Assembly: GCF_019175385.1 (NCBI RefSeq)
Contig: NC_083343.1
Span: 56,380,457 to 56,444,456, forward strand
Length of the DNA stretch: 64,000 nt
From: Lycium barbarum
Taxonomy: Eukaryota > Streptophyta > Magnoliopsida > Solanales > Solanaceae
Direction: 5' to 3'
Positions 60,957 to 64,000 of the stretch are shown here, piece by piece. A program made the translations under genes and the position numbers. The notes under the pieces are model-generated. The model saw only the letters and a list, made by a program, of their open reading frames with translations, was not told the origin of the DNA and ran no database searches. Within the stretch, counting starts at the first letter, position 1. Every line of letters begins with the position of its first letter.

Positions 60957-61879
60957 TTAGATTTTCCACCTCAACACAATCATCACAACGGGGGTGATAC
61001 ATGACAGGATAGGATCCGAATCAATCGATGCACACATATCATAAGAGGATGCTAACAATATACCTGGAATAATATCAGGGGAAGACTCAGGATCCTGTCG
61101 CTCAGCTAATGCATGGATATGATGCCGGGATCCACTTGGACTGAGTGTCCCTCTTTGATCTCTATCAGCACCTACTAACATCTGTGGCCTTGGCCTTGGG
61201 GGGCATATCAATGATGAAGAGCCAGCTACTAACCCCATAGGTCGAACCTTATCTCTAACGCCTCCATGGGCAGTCGCGCATAATATGGCCTGGCCGAGCA
61301 CAGGTATAACAAACATCCGAGCCCAAGCGGCACGGTCCAGAATGTAACTTGCGACACTGAGTACATCGCGGTACCGAGGATCTCATCTGACTAGAACCAC
61401 TCCGAATCCGAGAACTGGAAACTCTGAGACTCTGGGTGGCCTTAATAAGTAGGTCTATCAAATCTGAGTCTAGGAAACTGCGGAGGAGCACCACTTGTTG
61501 AACGAACTGAGTGCCTAGAGAATTGTTGCCTTGGAGCACCGCTAAACTCATGATCAAACCCTGAAGAATTAGCTCCTTTCCTCCAACCCCTGTTATCGTG
61601 GCCCACATCTTGCCGCTGAGCTTGAGCGACTACCAATTGAGTCAGTAAAAGAATAGCCTGTCTCATCTCTTGGCCCGAGGTATCTGGTGGAGGAACGGGG
61701 GGTGCTGGAGCTAAAATTAAGGCTCCCCAGTGATCCTCTAAAGTGGACGAAATACGGAAAAACCGAGGTGGGGCCTTTTTCTGGGGTTCACCCTCTTCCA
61801 TATCTATAGACGACTCCTGTTCAAGCCCTTCTTCAACCACTATCTTGCCTTTCTGGGCTTCCGTAGCTTTTCCTTTCAT
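60957..61879 (-). pseudogene. Element E gag remnant and start of protease
   Basis: Start MKGKATEAQKGK at 61879, acidic and Pro-rich linker, then MRQAILLLTQLVVAQAQRQ. The capsid-like domain is missing: the frame jumps to RGWRKGANSSGFDHEFSG. After frameshifts come CTQCRKLHSGPC, the zinc knuckle CYTCARPGHIMRDC (near 61270) and IHALAERQDPESSPD, with a degraded protease start after it. It is closer to B gag than to A gag in the Cys region. Confidence 0.82.
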
Positions 61880-61900
61880 TAGCTTTGCTGAAATTATAAC

Positions 61901-64000
61901 TGTCACGACCCGGCTAGGGGGCCGCGACGAGCACCCGGTGCTACCCCACCCGAGCACCCCCTTATCGTACATAACATAACATCTAGGTGAACCATAAGTC
62001 AATTCGTGCTTTTATTATCGTTAATAATATTGATCCCATTAGACGACCATCATCATTTAACATATCATAGGCATCTAGGCCACACCATAAGTACAAGGCC
62101 GACGTGGCTAACAAAAGATATACAAAACATGGGCCGGCATGGCCGAACATCTCTACCTACGTACACATGACTACGAGCCTCTAAGAGTATGACATATCGT
62201 ATGAGCGGGACAGGACCCCGCTATGCCCATAATTATATACACAAAAGAATAAGTACCCAAAAGCTACGGCTCCGAAAGAAATGGAGCTCTGCTATGCAAT
62301 CTCTAAATAAGCAGCTATGGATCAAGTCTGTCTCCCTGTGCACCTGCGGGCATGACGCAGCGTCCACAAACAAAAGGACGTCAGTACGAAGAATGTACTG
62401 AGTATGTAAAGCATGATCAACATCAATATAGAAGCATAATAGATATCATATGAAGATAGCATAGGAGGGGAGACAGTAATATCATCATCATCATGTCGCT
62501 TACTTGCATACATCGTCGTTCGTATCCCATAATTATACTCGTACCATACTTGTGCTCATATTCGTATACATGTCCTTATTCGTATTCTTATACATAGTCT
62601 TATCACATTCATATTCATATTATATACATATCCATACACTTATATACATACATAGCGTACCCGACCATAAGGTTCGGTGTTTCATACGTACTTGGCCAAC
62701 CAAGGTTCAATGTTATTTCTACCTGGCCCTGCCAAGGCTTCAGGGTTATCCGTACCATCTGCAGACGTGCGCGCGCGTTTCGTAATCGTATACATACTTC
62801 ATACATATTCATATACATATATTCTACCCGGCGTTATAAGCTCGGGGTTCATTATAGCCCTTCATAGGCACATATAAGTATAATAGCCCGTAGGCACCTT
62901 TTGCATCATTTTTGATATCATTATCATTACCATTCTCATCGTTATCGTTACATCTACATTATGGACTTACTCGTCATACGAGGAACATAGTATAATCATA
63001 GTATATATCAAGGGTCGTGAGCTTATGAGCTCGGAATGTCAACCATGTGAAGACAACATACTCTTATGGAGGAATTAGGAATTTGGCCAAGAACCATGCC
63101 TTATGAAAGAAGGGTTAGCCTTACATACCTTTCTGTCGAACTATTCTACACTTGCACGTTCCTTTCCAATGCTAGCGTTTATACCTTCATTAGTATCATA
63201 ACAATGGCCATTAGTCATTCACATTATCCACATTATCTAGATTCCTCAATTTGCTTCTAATTCACCCACATTCATGATTATAACACCCATATTCGTCCAT
63301 TCGTCTAAAGTTTTTAGTTCATGATCTTAATACCATTTATAACACATTCATATCACAACACAACAACATTCATAACTCAATTCAAACTATTTCTCAAAAT
63401 GTCACTATTCATCATTCATGACCTAGTTGACCACATTTTCTACAATCCATGTATTTTAATTCTCCAATACCTTAAACATCTTGTAAAAATCATGAATCTT
63501 ACCTTAGAAGTTGTAGGAACAAGCTTTGGTTGATAATACTCTTCTTTGAGCAAAACCCTAGTTTTTCTCCATTTGGATTTCTTGACTTGGATGATCCTTG
63601 ATGATTCCCTTATCCTTGATTCACTTGTCTTAATGTTATTGATGGCTTATAATCCTTGAAAACTCATATAATAAATGTAGAGAGAAGTTCTAGAGAGAAG
63701 TGGTGTAATGTTGTAATGAAATAAAATAAGTCTTGATCCTCATATTTAATGAATTCGAAAATCTGTGCTGGGTGAACAGTGGTCGTTCATGGAGGTTTAC
63801 GGACCGTATTCCACTATACGGCTCGTCCTCCATGGGAGTATTTAGCCATTTCAAGAACCAGAAGCTGGGCTGCCGTCATGGTGGTTTACGACCATGGTTT
63901 ACGGGCCGTAAATCACTTTATGGTCCGTCCACCAGGTCATATTTAACCATTTCCTCGGCTGGCAGAAAGTTGAAGTTTGGCATGCCAGTTTACGACCTGG
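61901..64000 (-). repeat. LTR G, family B type, running off the window
   Basis: Minus-strand LTR ending CCGGGTCGTGACA at 61901, aligned along its length with the B LTRs but clearly more diverged. About 2.1 of the expected ~2.45 kb is present; the start should lie near 64340. It abuts the E gag start. Solo or part of a full element cannot be told. Carries the hairpin-unit array (62660-62765), splice-donor-like sites (63111-63130, 63499-63506), palindromes (63795-63925) and the four-stem-loop block. Confidence 0.87.
62204..62401 (-). other. Conserved four-stem-loop block, LTR G
   Basis: HP1 TCAGTAC/GTACTGA (62381-62401), HP2 CGTCC/GGACG (62361-62380), HP3 CTGCG-TCATGCC-CGCAG (62344-62360), HP4 AGCGGG-GTCCTGT-CCCGCT (62204-62222, all six pairs intact; its relative B has one mismatch). 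Confidence 0.66.

Larger units (their letters stand above)
52200..61900 (-). mobile_element. Element E: gag-remnant LTR element, truncated on the right by LTR G
   Basis: 3' LTR 52200-54770, polypurine tract with the AACATTCG hairpin (54787-54806), a decayed pol C-terminus, long non-coding DNA, an F-type solo LTR, and a broken gag at the right. RT, RNase H and integrase core are absent. LTR G begins 21 bases 5' of the gag ATG where leader and primer-binding site should be, so G cut the leader and any 5' LTR of E lies beyond the window. Confidence 0.72.

Overview
This window is plant nuclear DNA, most likely Solanaceae. The evidence is RTE-type LINEs whose 3' ends run into TTG repeats, several SINEs of types I associate with nightshades, and chromodomain-bearing Ty3/gypsy elements with long (2.4-3.3 kb) LTRs. 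I cannot name the species. Only one gene looks intact: an HNH-nuclease-like protein in four exons on the minus strand. Almost everything else is transposable elements and their relics, so the biology here is element structure and insertion history.

Layout. 1-1465: the 5' end of an LTR (running off the left edge) inserted into an old gypsy pol fragment. 2080-8272: the HNH gene; its 4.9-kb first intron holds two RTE-LINE ends, a tRNA-type SINE and an 807-bp tandem duplication that copied a poly(A) SINE. 8396-9386: a ~207-bp tandem duplication and a TACA microsatellite. 9387-39407: one fold-back (long inverted repeat) transposon of only about 1 kb, blown up to 30 kb by nested insertions: an RTE LINE (9415-10880) and a chromovirus called here element B (11079-38574, target duplication TTACC). 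Inside B sit element A (16362-31223, target duplication ACTTG/AATTG) and a solo LTR C (32079-34565). Inside A sits a 5-kb solo LTR C2 (20682-25668, target duplication CGGTT). 39408-43734: mostly unrecognised sequence with a Tourist-like MITE (40740-41116). 43735-45180: an F-box pseudogene broken by a stop, a frameshift and a SINE, with an RTE LINE abutting its 5' end. About 46205-47963: a second AT-rich fold-back element. 47964-64000: elements D, E, F and G, nested or abutting LTR elements that run off the right edge.

Elements A and E keep gag but lack the pol core, so they look non-autonomous; they would need enzymes from a relative such as B. B itself carries several stop codons and a changed reverse-transcriptase active site.

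The most interesting signals are shared between LTR families that otherwise differ widely. (1) Near the 3' end of the LTRs of A, B, D, E, F and G there is a run of four short stem-loops in the same order. Their loops are nearly constant (GTCCTGT, TCATGCC) while their stems change with base pairing kept, which is what a functional RNA looks like. (2) Near the 5' end of five families there is a cluster of palindromes with the core ACGGnCCGT, whose flanks also change symmetrically. (3) Several 5'-splice-site-like sequences recur at similar places in every LTR. (4) A perfect hairpin sits next to the polypurine tract. (5) Element A carries a 5S-rRNA-like block with its pol III internal control boxes preserved. 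All comparisons were made by eye.
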